Below, one piece after another: positions 24,941-33,540 of a DNA stretch of 47,879 nucleotides; position 1 is the first letter of the stretch; every line of letters begins with the position of its first letter. Origin of the DNA: Nitrospirota bacterium (GTDB lineage: Bacteria; Nitrospirota_A; Leptospirillia; Leptospirillales; Leptospirillaceae). The stretch covers positions 1-47,879 of the forward strand of contig JAKBTA010000003.1 of assembly GCA_021844645.1 (NCBI GenBank), written 5' to 3'. The position numbers and the translations under genes were made by a program. Below the pieces are notes generated by a model that was not told the origin of the DNA, made no database searches, and saw only the letters and a list, made by a program, of their open reading frames with translations.

Positions 24941-26095
24941 CTAGACAAGACCCAGTGAAAGTCCCCTGCCATCCTTGGGCAACGGATGCCACTTCAGACG
25001 GACAGGCAGGCTTTCGGTCAGAACAGGTTCGATCAGCTCCTCCAAGAACTCAAGAACATACTCGTCCACGACCAGAAAATCATGGCCTTCATTCTTTCCT
25101 TTCAGGGTAGCATGAATCCACAGATACCCATTTTCCCAGAAAGGAACCATTTCGAGCGTTTCCTTTCCTGAAAGGTTCAGGCGGTAGACAAACTCCATGA
25201 CCTTCTGCTGAAAATGAAGCGATACCCCCATGGGAAAGAGAAGTGACCATGGCAAAATGGAGACAGATGGCAACTCATCCGCATTTTCATTTTCAGGGTC
25301 AAGCATTTCGCCTATTTCGGAAAGAAGCGCGTCAAACTCCCCTGTTTCGTCTCCTTCGAGAAACTCCTGAATGCCCCCCTCCATCGGAGAGTTCCGGGAG
25401 ATGACCGATCCCATGATGAAGACAGGGTTCCCCGGCTCGCCTTCATTCAACTCATCCATTCCCCCAAGATAGCGGACCACCGGGTGTTCATCACCAAGAA
25501 GAGTCTCAACCGGAGCCGATAAAAAGGACTCATCTTCCGGAGACAAGATGTCCGGAGTCCCCGATTCCGATTCAGGAACTTCGAGAAAAAACTCCCGCCG
25601 CTCCTCGAAAGAGAAAAGATACAGCTCCGGCAAAAGGGCCAGTGTCGGATGAAGATAGAGCATCGACTTCGATTGAAGCTTAAAAACTGCTGAAAGCTTT
25701 TCCCGAATCCCTTCGAGGAGATCCGCCGGCAAAGAAGTGCCAGCCCTTTCAAGACCGTCGACCATGATTCCAAAACCATACATGAATCGGCTGTTTTCAG
25801 AGGCAGACCCGATCTGAACCAGATTATCCTCGATCTCAACCCCTTCCGAGTAGGTCTCCAAAAACCTCCTGATCGCCAAAGACCAGTCAGGAGTCATCGA
25901 AGGCAATGTGGCGACGGCTCCGAGAGAATCCATCTCATACAGAGTTGCAAGAGCTTCGGAAACGACATCATCGTCCTCGACATTTTCGAGAACAACCTCA
26001 GGCGGCCCCTTGTCAATGATCTGGGAGAGGCTGTTGATAAGCTCGCTTGAATCACCACCCTCACTATCATGTGAATGGTCATGAAAATCAGACAT
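24941..26095 (-). CDS. Very acidic cytoplasmic protein, unknown
   Basis: A 384-residue protein with no signal peptide or membrane segment. It has a strong excess of Asp and Glu and a His/Asp/Ser-rich N-terminus (MSDFHDHSHDSEGGDSSE). Sections such as FEERREFFLEVPESESG and GDETGEFDALLSEIGEMLDPENENADE look disordered or low complexity; between them lie ordered-looking helices and a C-terminal part rich in aromatic strands (FVYRLNLSGKETLEMVPFW). I recognise no family. Upstream GGAG is 11 bases from the ATG. Its neighbours (an exported unknown, mutS further up) give no hint of function. Confidence 0.6.
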   Translation of the reverse strand: MSDFHDHSHDSEGGDSSELINSLSQIIDKGPPEVVLENVEDDDVVSEALATLYEMDSLGAVATLPSMTPDWSLAIRRFLETYSEGVEIEDNLVQIGSASENSRFMYGFGIMVDGLERAGTSLPADLLEGIREKLSAVFKLQSKSMLYLHPTLALLPELYLFSFEERREFFLEVPESESGTPDILSPEDESFLSAPVETLLGDEHPVVRYLGGMDELNEGEPGNPVFIMGSVISRNSPMEGGIQEFLEGDETGEFDALLSEIGEMLDPENENADELPSVSILPWSLLFPMGVSLHFQQKVMEFVYRLNLSGKETLEMVPFWENGYLWIHATLKGKNEGHDFLVVDEYVLEFLEELIEPVLTESLPVRLKWHPLPKDGRGLSLGLV

Positions 26096-26427
26096 CGTTC
26101 TGTTTTCTCCATATTTCCATCAAAAAGATTAAAAAAAACAATCCCACTGAACAAAGGGGGACTGCTCCCACCACCACACCTGAAAAACGGTCGCTCAAGG
26201 GCTTTCCGGAACCATCCTCGAGACTCCGGAGAGAGTCTCAAAATAGTATTCGCTGGCAGTCACATCTTCCACGAAGATCCGCCCATAGGCGCTCATAACC
26301 TTTCCGGAGATTCTTTTCCGGAACATGCCCGCAGGAAAGCGTCAACCGCCATTTTTGGCGAAAGACCGAAGAGTCCTGGGTATCGTACCCTTCCTTCGAA
26401 TGGACGAGTGAAAAATGGATCTTCTCC
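26096..26427. other. Gap with competing open frames on both strands
   Basis: No gene can be called with confidence. On minus, 26238-26465 encodes 75 residues with WRLTLSCGHVPEKN and a final RCDCQ, like a small Cys/His zinc motif, but it starts at a TTG without an SD. On plus, the frame of the gene at 26428 stays open back to 26299 without a start codon. One of the two is probably real or was once real. Confidence 0.4.
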
Positions 26428-26817
26428 ATGGACGGGAGCGTTCCGATCCTGTCGCACAGAGACAAACTGGCACACTACCAGCCCCCGGGGATTTTTCCGA
26501 TGCTCCAGAAAATGGCTGCAGGGCCAGCGGTGTCATGCCACCCTCTGGTTCAGGAAAATCTCCTGTTTATGAGCCGGATACAGCCGGGAGTTATATGCTT
26601 TTCCCATGCCGTGCACAGACATGTCTCACACGAAAAGCAACTCATCCGTTTTTGGAAAAAACCTTCAGAGGAATACTTTGCCTTCAAGAAGGAGCAAGCG
26701 ATGCCTATCTTACCAGAGAAGGGCCGCCTTACGGAAATACATCGACAGGATATCAAGACTTTACTGCGAGACAAGGGATTTGACGGCGGTATCCCTCCAG
26801 CGCAATTCTCGTTTTGA
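26428..26817 (+). CDS. Hypothetical protein, possibly 5'-incomplete or decayed
   Basis: A 129-residue frame starting MDGSVPILSHRDKL. The composition (aromatic and charged residues, FWKKPSEEYFAFKKEQ, a C-terminal LTEIHRQDIKTLLRDKGF) looks coding, and the same-region minus frame is Cys-rich and implausible. The frame is open upstream to 26299 with coding-like content (WRKTEESWVSYPSFEWTSEKW) but no start codon, and no SD precedes the ATG at 26428. So either an unusual start is used or an upstream frameshift has broken the gene. No family is recognised. It is convergent with mutS. Confidence 0.35.
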   Translation: MDGSVPILSHRDKLAHYQPPGIFPMLQKMAAGPAVSCHPLVQENLLFMSRIQPGVICFSHAVHRHVSHEKQLIRFWKKPSEEYFAFKKEQAMPILPEKGRLTEIHRQDIKTLLRDKGFDGGIPPAQFSF

Positions 26818-26884
26818 CAGTTTTTCCTCCCTGAAAAACAACGGAAAAGCATTTCGAACAATCAAAACTAAAACCTGTTCCCGA

Positions 26885-29416
26885 TTACGGTTGCGAGGAA
26901 CTTCCCCCACGCAACTTCCAGTCGAAAATGGGCATCGCCTGAGGATCTTTCTCCGGCAATTGGGCAAGTCCCTCCGAGATTGCCTTGAATGGCTTCTGTC
27001 GGTTCCAGTGGTCAAGAATCCTTGTTGCCCGGTCGATCACAATCTCGGGAACACCTGCCAGCTTTGCAACATCGATACCGTAGGACTTTGAGGAATGTCC
27101 GGAGCTGATTCTGTGGGGAAAAAAGATCTTCCCCCCTTCGATCCGGACAGCAACGGACTGGTTCAGAAAGCGTTCACCCCTCTCGGCCAGCGCATGGAGC
27201 TCGTGATAATGTGTCGCAAAAAGTGTCAAAGAGCGCACCCGGTCATGGATATATTCTGATACGGCCCAGGCAATGGCCATCCCGTCAAAAGTGGCCGTTC
27301 CGCGTCCGACCTCATCCAGAATCACAAGACTTTTTGCGGTCGCATCCCGCAAAACCCTCGCAACCTCCTTCATCTCAACCATGAAAGTCGAATCACCCTC
27401 GAGGATATGGTCATTTGCTCCAACCCTTGTCAAAATCCGGTCGACGATGGGCAACACCGCATTATCCGCCGGAACGGGAGCACCCATCTGGGCCATGATC
27501 TGAATCAGTGCCAATTGCCTCATATAGGTTGATTTTCCTGCCATGTTGGGGCCAGTCAGCAATACAAAGGTCCCGGCTTCAAGACGGGTATCATTCGGCA
27601 TAAAGGCCCCCGCCGCAAGCCTGGCCTCAACAATCGGATGGCGTCCATTCGTAATGGACATCGCACCATCCGATGAAAATGTTGGCAAGACATATTGTCT
27701 TTTCCTCCCGACCCTGGCAAAGGACAGAAGAGCATCGACCGTTCCGAGAAATTCCGCCATTCGCTGTATCTGGGCTGAACAGGACAAAATCAGCGAGGTC
27801 AGGTCATCGAGCAGGGCAAACTCCCTCTGTTGAGCCTTGAATCTGGACTCAGTCATCTTCTGCTCAAAGGCCAGCAGCTCCGGCAAGGTATAGCGTTCAA
27901 CCCCGGTCAGGGTTTGTTTCCTGAAATAATGGGGCGGCACCTTCGAGACCTGTCCCTTTGTCACCTCGATATAGTAGCCTGCGACCTGATTATAGCGGAT
28001 CCTCAACGTTTCAATTCCTGTTGCCTTGCGTTCTCTCTCCTCAATCCTCAACAGATCCTGGTCTGCTTCCCGCTCAAAGTGGCGGTATCCGTCGAGTTCC
28101 GGGTCGAAACCATCCCGTATGACCGGAGACTCCCCACAGGAAACGGGTGGATCATCGACCAAGGCTCCGGCAAGACGCGAAACCATTTCAGAAAGAGTCT
28201 CCAGAGAAGAATCCCGCTTTTCATCATGCAAAAGCTCTGTCCATTCGGGCATTCTGGCAAGCTCGATGGCGACCTGGATTCCATCCCGTATTCCGCCGAG
28301 ATCTCTTGGCAATCGTCCTTTCATCCCGATTCTCCCAAGGATCCGCTCAATATCTCCCGTCGACCCCAGAATCTCTCCAACCCTGTCGGCCCATCGTGGA
28401 TTCTCATCGAGGCGCCGGACAATCCACTGACGCATGAGGATGCTCTCCCTGTCCGAAAGCGGCGCAAGCAACCATCTCCGGAGCATCCTGCTTCCAAGAG
28501 CGGATCTTGACTGATCAAGAACTTCCAGAAGACTTCCATTCTTTTTGCGGTCCTCCTGATCAGGAACGAGGTCAAGATGCCGGATGGAAGCCCGGTCGAT
28601 TACAAGCGTTCCCGCTGTTTTTTCAACCGTAACGCCGGTCAGATGATGAATGACCCCGGCCTTCAGGGAACCGACATAGGCGATCAATGTGACAAGAGCT
28701 CGTTCAGATGCAGGAGAAAGAAGAGGAAACACAAAGGCATCGGGAAGAACATCCGCAAGACCATTCAGCGGCATTTCCGAGGGAAGGATTCGCTGATGTT
28801 CTATTCCGGACAGGAGCAAAGACAGTTCAGGATCCGCAATCAGTATTTCAACGGGGGATTTCGATGCCATCCAGTCAAGGATCGCATCAATATCTCCCTT
28901 GTTCTGCGGCTCAAAAACAGCAAGATGTCCACTCGAGAGATCCAGGCTCGATATAGCGATCGCTCCGTCTGCCTGAGCAAGGCAGACACCATTTTTGGTC
29001 TGCCCGCCTTCAAGGGACGGATCTTCGATCAGGGTTGACCTTGTTACAATTCTTACGATTTCCCTTGAAAACATGCCGTCGGATTCTGAATCCGGCTGGG
29101 TCTGCTCTGAAATCGCAATACGATAGCCGAGAGAGACAAGACGGGGCAGATAAAGCTCAAGAGAACGGGCCGGCACTCCGCACATGGGGAGAGGGTTGGA
29201 TTTATTCCTGTCTCTGGATGTCAGCGTAAGGCCGAGAACCCGGGAAACCTCAACAGCCTGGTCTCCAAAGAGTTCATAGAAATCTCCGAGGCGAAAAAAA
29301 AGAAGAGCCTCCCCCGCTTTTTCCCTCAACCCCTGATACTGCCGAAACAACGGAGTGTCCGGATATTCCCATCTCACCGGGGGTGATATATCAGTGTCCA
29401 TGGTTCCCTTCATCAT
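26885..29416 (-). CDS. mutS: DNA mismatch repair protein MutS
   Basis: An 843-residue MutS1. The N-terminal mismatch-binding domain has FFRLGDFYELFGDQA, containing the Phe-x-Glu that inserts at the mismatch. Core and clamp domains follow, including RYNQVAGYYIEVTKGQ. The ATPase has Walker A TGPNMAGKSTYMRQ, Walker B SLVILDEVGRGTATFDG, and the signature segment STFMVEMKE; a C-terminal helix-turn-helix ends the protein. The first ATG (29416) overlaps lapA by 26 bases; a second ATG at 29401 with AAGGG upstream is also possible. It is last in the acpS-nnr-udg-lapA-mutS run. No mutL is in the window. Confidence 0.95.
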   Translation of the reverse strand: MMKGTMDTDISPPVRWEYPDTPLFRQYQGLREKAGEALLFFRLGDFYELFGDQAVEVSRVLGLTLTSRDRNKSNPLPMCGVPARSLELYLPRLVSLGYRIAISEQTQPDSESDGMFSREIVRIVTRSTLIEDPSLEGGQTKNGVCLAQADGAIAISSLDLSSGHLAVFEPQNKGDIDAILDWMASKSPVEILIADPELSLLLSGIEHQRILPSEMPLNGLADVLPDAFVFPLLSPASERALVTLIAYVGSLKAGVIHHLTGVTVEKTAGTLVIDRASIRHLDLVPDQEDRKKNGSLLEVLDQSRSALGSRMLRRWLLAPLSDRESILMRQWIVRRLDENPRWADRVGEILGSTGDIERILGRIGMKGRLPRDLGGIRDGIQVAIELARMPEWTELLHDEKRDSSLETLSEMVSRLAGALVDDPPVSCGESPVIRDGFDPELDGYRHFEREADQDLLRIEERERKATGIETLRIRYNQVAGYYIEVTKGQVSKVPPHYFRKQTLTGVERYTLPELLAFEQKMTESRFKAQQREFALLDDLTSLILSCSAQIQRMAEFLGTVDALLSFARVGRKRQYVLPTFSSDGAMSITNGRHPIVEARLAAGAFMPNDTRLEAGTFVLLTGPNMAGKSTYMRQLALIQIMAQMGAPVPADNAVLPIVDRILTRVGANDHILEGDSTFMVEMKEVARVLRDATAKSLVILDEVGRGTATFDGMAIAWAVSEYIHDRVRSLTLFATHYHELHALAERGERFLNQSVAVRIEGGKIFFPHRISSGHSSKSYGIDVAKLAGVPEIVIDRATRILDHWNRQKPFKAISEGLAQLPEKDPQAMPIFDWKLRGGSSSQP

Positions 29417-29672
29417 GATGATCTGCCCCCTGGGATGTTTGTCTGGAAAAACTTTTTTTCAGGGAGGTGCCGACTTTGCTAAAGAAGATAAAAAGAAGAG
29501 TTGCCAGTATGCCGGACAAGAAACAGGACACCACCAAAGCACCAACCGATACAGGATCTGATTGCCCCCAAAACGGAATCAGGACAAGGACCGTGTCGTG
29601 ATCATTTTCCAGAACAAAAAAAGTCCCGAGAAGTGCCAGGAGCAGAATAAAAATTCCTTTCAAGAATTTCAT
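29391..29672 (-). CDS. LapA-domain (DUF1049) small membrane protein
   Basis: A 93-residue protein with two membrane helices (LKGIFILLLALLGTFFVLEN and VSVGALVVSCFLSGILATLLFIFF) separated by a short VLVLIPFWG strand, the layout of the LapA/YciS family. A short His-rich cytoplasmic tail ends it. E. coli LapA (YciS) works with LapB in lipopolysaccharide assembly control; whether this one does is unknown, and no LapB-like TPR gene is adjacent. Its ATG overlaps the stop of udg by four bases (ATGA), so translation is probably coupled. Confidence 0.75.
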   Translation of the reverse strand: MKFLKGIFILLLALLGTFFVLENDHDTVLVLIPFWGQSDPVSVGALVVSCFLSGILATLLFIFFSKVGTSLKKSFSRQTSQGADHHDEGNHGH

Positions 29673-30454
29673 TTCTGGCTCGGCAGTGGCAGGGAAAGCC
29701 ACTTCATGACCTGCTGCAAGTCCTTCCAGACAATTGCTTTTGCCTGCGGGTTCCTGAGCAAATAGGCAGGATGGTATGTCGGCATGATACGGATCCCCGG
29801 GAAGGAAGGGATACTGGTCTCGACCCCCCTGACCGACGATATGGGTGATTCATTCGGAAGCACTTGAAAAATCGCCGTCTGTCCCAACAGAACAATGACT
29901 TCAGGAGAAATAATCCTGATTTGTTCTGTCAGAAAAGGCTTGCATGCATCCCTCTCAACCTTTTCAGGTGTTCTGTTGGCCGGTGGACGACATTTGACGG
30001 CATTGGCAATAAAGACCTCCTTCCGGGACAAACCCATGGCAGCGATCATCTTGTCCAGGAGTTCTCCCGCTCTTCCAACAAACGGCCTTCCTGTCCGGTC
30101 TTCCTCTGCCCCCGGCCCCTCACCTATAAACAAAAGTCTGGTATTGGCATTCCCTTCACCAAAAACAGGATTCGACCTCAAATCTCCAAGGATACAGGCC
30201 CTGCAATCAATAACCTTTTGGCTTAAAACCGCAAGAGCACCAGACTTGCCTTCCTGATCGCCAACAGGAGAAACGCCTGAACCAGGCATTTTGAGCCCCA
30301 TGTTTTCAGTCTTATCTTCAGGAGAAAGACCTTCTTCCTTCAGTGGAGCGTGAGACGGGAGGCGTGCAGCCACAGGAAGGTCTGGATAGAGCCCGGAAAG
30401 ATATTCCAGATGAACAAGAAGTCCTTCCATCCCCGATTGCTCAGAGTTGTCCAT
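29669..30454 (-). CDS. Family 4 (Fe-S) uracil-DNA glycosylase
   Basis: A 261-residue protein. After a poorly conserved 75-residue leader it shows CRAC (iron-sulfur ligands), NPVFGEGNANTRLLFIGEGPGAEED with the catalytic GExPG motif, and GRPFVGRAGELLDKM. VKCRPPANRTP and DACKPFL provide the remaining cluster cysteines. PTYHPAYLLRNP is the DNA-binding loop. The enzyme removes uracil from DNA, the product of cytosine deamination. GGAGG lies five bases before the ATG, within the end of nnr, which it overlaps by 14 bases. Together with mutS it makes this a repair-rich operon. Confidence 0.92.
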   Translation of the reverse strand: MDNSEQSGMEGLLVHLEYLSGLYPDLPVAARLPSHAPLKEEGLSPEDKTENMGLKMPGSGVSPVGDQEGKSGALAVLSQKVIDCRACILGDLRSNPVFGEGNANTRLLFIGEGPGAEEDRTGRPFVGRAGELLDKMIAAMGLSRKEVFIANAVKCRPPANRTPEKVERDACKPFLTEQIRIISPEVIVLLGQTAIFQVLPNESPISSVRGVETSIPSFPGIRIMPTYHPAYLLRNPQAKAIVWKDLQQVMKWLSLPLPSQK

Positions 30455-32054
30455 GAAGTCCTCCTGTTATGGAAGAGCCCAACCTGGAAAGCGATGTCGA
30501 AAGGAGGAGATCACCCCACGGATCCATGCGATCGATCTGCTCCACAGCAGAAGCCACATCCGAAAGGACAAGACCGATGGAATCTGCAAGCTCCCTGGCC
30601 AATATGCCAACGGACCTTGACTGTCCAAGCAATTCACCACCCCATCCATGAAGAAATGCGGACAAGACCATGGCCTCGTAAGGGGACATTCCCTGAGACA
30701 GGAAGCCTGCAATGACCCCAGTCAGAACATCTCCGGAACCGGCTGTCGCCATATTCGGACTCCCCGTCAGATTGACGGACATTCTTCCCTCGGGAGAGGC
30801 GATGATTGTCCTGTACCCTTTAAGAAGAATAATCGCGGACAACTTCCTTGACCATTCCAGCAACAGTTCGGTGGCATGCTCAAGTACAGTAGAGACGGGA
30901 AGATTCAGATAACGGGCAAATTCCCCCGGATGAGGGGTCAACAGGAGAGGAGCTCCATTTTGACGGACAAGACTCATCGGAGAAGTTCTGTACATGTCAA
31001 AAATTCCGGCATCCGCCACGACAGGACCTGGAAAGCGGTCAAGGATATATCGTGAAACTTGAAGTTCACGATCCCCCAAAGACAAACCGGGCCCCATTGC
31101 AACAACATCAATCTTTTCGAGAACAGTCGAGATCCTTCCGGGATCAAATGAAGTCAGATACTCGATCATCTGTTCCGGGAAAGATGATACGGAAGGAGCA
31201 GAATCCGGATAGAGTATCGTGAGCAGTCCTGCACCAACCCGCTGGGCACCAAGACCGGAAAGCATCGGTGCGCCCCATTTTCCGGGACTTCCTCCCCAGA
31301 CGAGCACATGGCCAGCCTGCCCCTTATGAAGGGATGAGGGTCTTTCCGGGAGATGATGCAAGACATCTCCCGGAAGAAGCACCTGCCGCAATGGGAGGGG
31401 AGAGAGAAGGGATGGAAACAGACCGATATCCGAAACCACGACATCCCCCGTATATCGGCATCCGGGATCGACCAAAAGTCCCCATTTGGGAAAAGCAAAG
31501 GTTACGGTTCTGGATGCATGAACAGCTGTCCGGGCCCTCCCCGTTTCTCCGTCAAGACCGCTGGGAATATCGACAGACAATACCATCGCACCAAGTGAGT
31601 TCATAAGGTTGATGGCTTCCTGAAGCTCCCGGGCAAGCTCGCCCCTGAAGCCAGTCCCAAGAATCCCGTCAACGACCACACTTGCATGGCGAAGCTTATG
31701 GATGGATCCCTGAGGTGAAAACCGGAGGATTCCATCCGACCTTCCTCCCTGGGCAACACCGAGCCTTTTGATCGACAAACGCAGGGCACTTGAATGATCT
31801 TCATCGGGATATAAAAGAAGCGCCGTCGTTTTGATGCCCTTGAGCTCCAGATGCCTCAAGGCCACGACCGCATCGGCACCGTTGTTTCCTTTTCCCACCA
31901 TTGCAACAACGCTCCCGGGGAATCGACAAAGAGCCAAAACCCCCCTTGCAACAGAGAGCCCGGCCTTTTCCATCAGAAGGTCTTCCGTTAAAAAACCTTC
32001 CTGAATTGTTCTCTTTTCAATTCCTGACATTTCTGAAGGAATAACAACCTTCAT
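30441..32054 (-). CDS. nnr: Bifunctional NAD(P)H-hydrate epimerase / ADP-dependent dehydratase
   Basis: A 537-residue fusion of the two NAD(P)HX-repair activities. The N-terminal epimerase domain (about 1-215) has GKGNNGADAVVALRHL and DIPSGLDGETG. The C-terminal ribokinase-like dehydratase domain (about 230-525) has HVLVWGGSPGKWGAPMLSGLGAQRVGAG, LTPHPGEFARYL and NMATAGSGDVLTGVIAGF. Together they restore NADH/NADPH damaged by hydration. It overlaps acpS by four bases (ATGA), an arrangement common in bacteria where acpS and nnr are adjacent. Confidence 0.93.
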   Translation of the reverse strand: MKVVIPSEMSGIEKRTIQEGFLTEDLLMEKAGLSVARGVLALCRFPGSVVAMVGKGNNGADAVVALRHLELKGIKTTALLLYPDEDHSSALRLSIKRLGVAQGGRSDGILRFSPQGSIHKLRHASVVVDGILGTGFRGELARELQEAINLMNSLGAMVLSVDIPSGLDGETGRARTAVHASRTVTFAFPKWGLLVDPGCRYTGDVVVSDIGLFPSLLSPLPLRQVLLPGDVLHHLPERPSSLHKGQAGHVLVWGGSPGKWGAPMLSGLGAQRVGAGLLTILYPDSAPSVSSFPEQMIEYLTSFDPGRISTVLEKIDVVAMGPGLSLGDRELQVSRYILDRFPGPVVADAGIFDMYRTSPMSLVRQNGAPLLLTPHPGEFARYLNLPVSTVLEHATELLLEWSRKLSAIILLKGYRTIIASPEGRMSVNLTGSPNMATAGSGDVLTGVIAGFLSQGMSPYEAMVLSAFLHGWGGELLGQSRSVGILARELADSIGLVLSDVASAVEQIDRMDPWGDLLLSTSLSRLGSSITGGLHGQL

Positions 32055-32443
32055 CGGGACTCTCCCAAAAACAGGACAAAAGCCAATGCAAAAGACCGTT
32101 CATGCGATATGGAGACCATGACCCTCCCTCCCCCCATTTCAAACAACCTTCTGGCAGCTTCACCATAAAGGGAAACCATTGGTGCACCTGATGGCTCCCG
32201 GGTTGTTTCGATCTCCCGCCAACTCAACCCGGCAGACAGCCCTGTTCCCATCGCCTTGAGCACGGCCTCCTTGACAGCAAAACGTCCAGAAAAATAAATC
32301 GGGGACAGAGAAGACTCAGCCACCTCCCTTTTAGTGTAAACTCTCTCCAGAAATCGGGAACCATGTTTTGCTATAACACCCCTGATCCTGTCAACGGAAA
32401 CGAGATCCGTTCCGATGGAAACAATGTTTTCCAATAGTCTCAT
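32051..32443 (-). CDS. acpS: Holo-[acyl-carrier-protein] synthase
   Basis: A 130-residue AcpS-type phosphopantetheinyl transferase. IVSIGTDLVSVDRI gives the metal-binding Asp, and YFSGRFAVKEAVLKAMGTG the KEAxxKAxG(T)G motif. The C-terminus is VSISHERSFALAFVLF, as usual. It transfers 4'-phosphopantetheine from CoA to acyl carrier protein; fabI in this window serves the same pathway. The start is ambiguous: ATG at 32443 follows AGAGG directly, while a TTG three codons later has AGAGGA at a better distance. The frame is open much further upstream, but that DNA belongs to a transposon remnant and to pdxJ. Confidence 0.88.
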   Translation of the reverse strand: MRLLENIVSIGTDLVSVDRIRGVIAKHGSRFLERVYTKREVAESSLSPIYFSGRFAVKEAVLKAMGTGLSAGLSWREIETTREPSGAPMVSLYGEAARRLFEMGGGRVMVSISHERSFALAFVLFLGESR

Positions 32444-32451
32444 CCTCTGAG

Positions 32452-32607
32452 TCCCCCCATGAATACATTCATGGGGTTCTGTCCTTAAAGAAGATCTTCC
32501 GGACACTCGCCTTTCGGCGACAACATCCCATCTCCACAACCGGACTTCCGGAAGGAACGGCTCCGGCAGAAGCCGAAGGGAGCAGAAGGGAGCTTGCCAC
32601 TTGCTGT
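32452..32607 (-). pseudogene. TnpB C-terminal remnant with omega-RNA-like terminal hairpin
   Basis: On minus, a 40-codon frame ending at 32485 reads FRKSGCGDGMLSPKGECPEDLL, like the variable Cys/Gly tail of IS605-type TnpB. A CGCC-GAAA-GGCG hairpin is followed by AACCCCATGAAT...ATTCATGGGG (arms 32455-32464 and 32467-32476) and then GGACTCA, the layout of a TnpB right end. The transposase body is absent. It sits between pdxJ and acpS, interrupting an otherwise tightly packed operon; 32608-32819 shows no further feature. Confidence 0.5.
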
Positions 32608-32819
32608 TTATCTGACTCTTTCGACCGCCTCCCAAAGAGCCATTCTTCAGCGCACCAGACGAAGCTCCCCCAATTTGGTCAACATCGACTCTCCCGGACA
32701 TACCGGGCCAGATACGCACCAGACAACTTCCGCTTGAGCGGCCCTCCCGCATTCGCAATGAATGAATCAAGGGGCTTGCTCTACGGACTTGGTCAAAACC
32801 GATACTCTGCTCGAACAAA

Positions 32820-33539
32820 CTATCTCGAGAGCTTTTCCTGTATCTCTGAAATAGCAGATGAAAGCCCGATAAAAACTGAACGGGCAATAATACTGTGACC
32901 AATATTGACTTCTGCAAGGTTAGGGATCGAAAGGAGCGGCAACAGATTTTCCGTATCCAGACCATGCCCCATCGCAAGCCTTATCCCCCTTGAAGCAATA
33001 TAGAGGGAACATTCGAGAAGACGTTCTAGCTCAAGAGCATCCGGTTTTTTCAAGAATGCATTGGCATAGGGACCTGTATGGAGTTCGATTTGCTCAACAC
33101 CAAGGTCGCATCCTTTTTTGACCATTTCAATATCAGGATCAAGAAAAAGAGACAAGGGAATTTTTTTCTCAGAGGTCAACTGGTGGAAGTCACGGATTTT
33201 ACCCGCCCAATCATGATCCAGAGACAGTCCTCCCTCCGTTGTCCGCTCAAGTCTTCTTTCCGGAACAAGCGTTATCAGTTGGGGCCGATTAGTGAGGGCT
33301 ATATCCTGCATCTCAGGCGTCAACGCCATTTCCAGATTGACGGGCAATTTTCCCCAGGACAAAAGATTCCGCAAATCCTGATCGAGAATATGCCTCCTAT
33401 CCTCTCTCAAGTGACACACAATCTGTCCGGCCCCGGAGGTGAAAACAATATCTGCGGCCAAGAGTGGATCAGGATTCCTTCCACCACGTGCATTTCTTAA
33501 TGTCGCAACATGATCTATATTGACCCCCAGAACAATCAC
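32820..33539 (-). CDS. pdxJ: Pyridoxine 5'-phosphate synthase
   Basis: A 239-residue protein of exact family length. LGVNIDHVATLRNARGG is the N-terminal signature with the catalytic His. VCHLREDRRHI and VNLEMALTPEM carry the next conserved His and Glu, VPERRLERTTEGGL follows, and LAMGHGLDTENL plus EVNIGHSIIARSVFIGL form the phosphate-binding end. PdxJ closes the pyridine ring of vitamin B6 from 1-deoxyxylulose 5-phosphate and aminoacetone phosphate. The start is GTG, one base after the stop of the M16 gene. Confidence 0.95.
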   Translation of the reverse strand: MIVLGVNIDHVATLRNARGGRNPDPLLAADIVFTSGAGQIVCHLREDRRHILDQDLRNLLSWGKLPVNLEMALTPEMQDIALTNRPQLITLVPERRLERTTEGGLSLDHDWAGKIRDFHQLTSEKKIPLSLFLDPDIEMVKKGCDLGVEQIELHTGPYANAFLKKPDALELERLLECSLYIASRGIRLAMGHGLDTENLLPLLSIPNLAEVNIGHSIIARSVFIGLSSAISEIQEKLSR

Positions 33540-33540
33540 A

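Noticed and set aside
32051..32977. A single 308-codon minus-strand frame covering acpS and upstream DNA
   Set aside because: Only the last 130 codons are AcpS; the rest is antisense-frame reading through a transposon scrap and the end of pdxJ, so the long start is not used.
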